A DNA stretch of 6,247 nt from Fibrobacter sp. (lineage in GTDB: Bacteria > Fibrobacterota > Fibrobacteria > Fibrobacterales > Fibrobacteraceae), in the NCBI GenBank assembly GCA_012841225.1, contig DUVD01000127.1, positions 1-6,247 of the forward strand, read 5' to 3'. The position numbers and the translations under genes are program-made. Below, piece by piece: positions 5,172-6,247 of the stretch. The notes under the pieces were generated by a model. The model did not search any database and had not been told where the DNA came from. It saw only the letters and a list, made by a program, of their open reading frames with translations. Each line of letters opens with the position of its first letter. Position 1 is the first letter of the stretch.

Positions 5172-5996
5172 ATGTCACAGCCAATAGAAATAAACTCTCA
5201 TAATTTTGACACGCAGATTATCGCTCCTTCTAAAGAGAAACCTGTCGTTCTTTATTTTTCGTCTTCCAGACACCCCAAAAGCGAAGAAACTGGTCTTTTA
5301 CTCCAAAAATACGCTTCTATTTTGGGCTTTACCTTAGGAGTAGTCAATCTAGACACTCCTGAGAATGCGCAATTCATTGAGTTATTTCGGGTACAATCCC
5401 TTCCCGATGTGCGCCTTATTTCAAACGGTGAAATTGTCGATGCCATCTCTGGCTTAATTTCAGAAGAAGAACTAAAAACTCGCTTAGAAAAGTTTTTCCT
5501 TTCCAACGAAAAACAGCTTTTAGTAGAAGCAGAAGGCCTTATTCAGCAAAAAAAATGGGACTTGGCGTTAATCCTTCTGGACGAGGCGCTGCAAACAGCA
5601 CCTGAAGACAAAAAACTGCTTATTTTGAAGGCAAAAGCACTTCTTGGACTTGGCAAGATTGACCTAGCCAAAGAAATTTTAAGCCTTTTTACTGAAGTTG
5701 ACGACGAATTCAAAACAGCACGCTCTCTTTTAGAACTATTGGAGTTTCACGCCGAAGCAGCAAAAACGGATATTGAGGGCATCGAAGCCCAGATTTATCA
5801 CGAGGCGAGCGTTCTAGCCTCTCAAAATGAATACAAAATGGCACTAAGCCGCTTTTTAGACCTGGCACAAGTAAATAAAAGCTGGAACGACGAGGCCGCT
5901 TCTAAAGCGATGCTCACGCTTTTTGGCGTTTTAGGGCCAAAACACGAATTGACCTGGGAATTTAGAGCAAGATTGAACACCATTTTGTTCGTTTAA
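5172..5996 (+). CDS. CnoX/YbbN-like thioredoxin-TPR protein without catalytic cysteines
   Basis: CnoX (YbbN) proteins fuse a thioredoxin fold to TPR helices and act as chaperones that hold unfolding proteins and pass them to GroEL or DnaK. The 274-residue product has the thioredoxin fold at about 8-108: a KPVVLYFSSS strand where the active site should follow, a VVNLDTPENAQFIELFRVQSLPDVRLISNGEIV stretch spread over 57-89 with the cis-proline at 78, and a SEEELKTRLEKFF helix. TPR-like helices follow (112-175, with LVEAEGLIQQKKWDLALILL and LLILKAKALLGLGKIDLAKE), then the family's C-terminal end with A...ML.LFGVLG..H.LTWEFRARL. The usual W-C-x-x-C is replaced by S-S-R-H-P (31-35), and the whole protein has no cysteine, so it cannot be a redox enzyme. 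The ATG at 5172 follows a T-rich leader with no Shine-Dalgarno; a TTG two codons earlier is an alternative start. It is divergent from the sensor operon. Confidence 0.85.
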   Translation: MSQPIEINSHNFDTQIIAPSKEKPVVLYFSSSRHPKSEETGLLLQKYASILGFTLGVVNLDTPENAQFIELFRVQSLPDVRLISNGEIVDAISGLISEEELKTRLEKFFLSNEKQLLVEAEGLIQQKKWDLALILLDEALQTAPEDKKLLILKAKALLGLGKIDLAKEILSLFTEVDDEFKTARSLLELLEFHAEAAKTDIEGIEAQIYHEASVLASQNEYKMALSRFLDLAQVNKSWNDEAASKAMLTLFGVLGPKHELTWEFRARLNTILFV

Positions 5997-6006
5997 ATCG
6001 TTTTTT

Positions 6007-6035
6007 TTGTATCTTTAGGCAAGTATATATATAGA
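6007..6035 (+). promoter_or_regulatory. Candidate sigma-70 promoter for the carboxyltransferase-like gene
   Basis: TTGTAT (6007-6012) and TATAGA (6030-6035) are separated by 17 nt. Transcription would start near 6042, giving a leader of about 33 nt that begins at a small hairpin. The match is four of six bases in the -35 box and good in the -10 box (TATAGA, in an alternating TA tract). Confidence 0.5.
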
Positions 6036-6045
6036 CCAATAGACC

Positions 6046-6060
6046 GGGGTGACGAACCCC
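6046..6060 (+). other. Small leader stem-loop before the ribosome site
   Basis: GGGGT, loop GACGA, ACCCC forms a 5 bp stem ending three bases before the AGGA ribosome site (6063-6066). If the promoter call is right it sits at the very 5' end of the mRNA, where such hairpins can stabilise transcripts. There is no T-run, so it is not a terminator. Confidence 0.45.
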
Positions 6061-6074
6061 ACAGGAACAATTGA

Positions 6075-6247
6075 ATGAAAAAGATTCTTTTCCAAGACAC
6101 CTCTTTCCGTGACGGGTTTCAATCCATTTTCGGAGCTCGTGCTTTCACCAAAGACTTTATCCCTGCTGTAGAAGCCGCTTGTGCTGCTGGAATTCAGCAT
6201 TTTGAAGCAGGTGGTGGCGCTCGTTTCCAAGCATTATATCAAAATGT
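6075..6247 (+). CDS. HMGL-like carboxyltransferase domain protein (pyruvate carboxylase subunit B / oxaloacetate decarboxylase alpha type), partial
   Basis: The 57 visible residues begin the TIM-barrel carboxyltransferase domain shared by pyruvate carboxylase subunit B, oxaloacetate decarboxylase alpha and related biotin-dependent enzymes, which move CO2 between biotin and an oxo-acid. The first strand carries FQDTSFRDGFQS (6-17), matching the family's D-T-x-x-R-D-G-x-Q-S; the aspartate is a metal ligand and the arginine contacts substrate in studied members. The second block, HFEAGGGARFQALY (43-56), corresponds to the usual LE-x-x-GGATFD. The changes Thr-Leu to Ser-Phe after DT, and GGATFD to GGARFQ, mark a diverged subfamily, so substrate is uncertain. 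The ATG has AGGA eight bases upstream. The gene is cut by the window end; a biotin carrier domain or partner genes cannot be seen. It has its own candidate promoter, so is probably independent of the thioredoxin-TPR gene. Confidence 0.85.
   Translation, partial: MKKILFQDTSFRDGFQSIFGARAFTKDFIPAVEAACAAGIQHFEAGGGARFQALYQN

Noticed and set aside
5252..5506. Minus-strand open frame of 84 codons
   Set aside because: Antisense to the thioredoxin domain of the CnoX-like gene, with no supporting signal.
5971..6008. Possible terminator after the thioredoxin-TPR gene (T-run at 6001-6008)
   Set aside because: The only preceding inverted repeat is GAAC/GTTC, 4 bp, and it is separated from the T-run by about ten bases; too weak for an intrinsic terminator.
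6015..6230. Minus-strand open frame of 71 codons
   Set aside because: Antisense to the carboxyltransferase-like gene and its promoter; no ribosome site.

Overview
The window is bacterial chromosomal DNA of moderate to low G+C with a dense, conventional gene layout. The gene set suggests a Gram-negative-type cell: a small lipoprotein, a CnoX/YbbN-like thioredoxin-TPR protein, an AI-2E family membrane protein and HU. The variant of the carboxyltransferase-like protein at the right edge and the one-component transmembrane AraC regulator would suit the Fibrobacterota or a related lineage. That placement is a weak inference from memory of families, not something the sequence proves. I see no mobile elements, CRISPR arrays, tRNA or rRNA genes.

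Left part (1-698, minus strand): the conserved rpmH-rnpA-yidD cluster (ribosomal protein L34, RNase P protein, membrane insertion factor YidD, the last cut by the window edge). The full conserved RnpA reading frame begins only 9 nt after the rpmH stop and has no in-frame ATG, GTG or TTG ahead of the conserved N-terminal region. An AUU start at 531-533 gives a normal 116-residue protein.

Middle left (829-1530, minus strand): a 54-residue lipoprotein of unknown function, then an HU-family DNA-binding protein gene with its own promoter, strong Shine-Dalgarno sequence and rho-independent terminator.

Centre (1532-5048, minus strand): four overlapping genes that look like one translationally coupled operon. 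In transcription order they are a double zinc-ribbon-like protein, a membrane protein with a single extracytoplasmic domain, a membrane-anchored AraC-family regulator, and an AI-2E family transporter. The second and third genes share the same ectodomain between two membrane segments. Only the third carries the cytoplasmic AraC DNA-binding domain. They look like a duplicated sensor pair, one signalling and one without an output domain, and this is the most unusual content of the window.

Right part (5172-6247, plus strand): a divergent gene for a CnoX-like thioredoxin-TPR protein with no cysteine at all, then a separate candidate promoter with a small leader hairpin in front of the start of an HMGL-like pyruvate carboxylase/oxaloacetate decarboxylase carboxyltransferase-type gene, cut by the window end.
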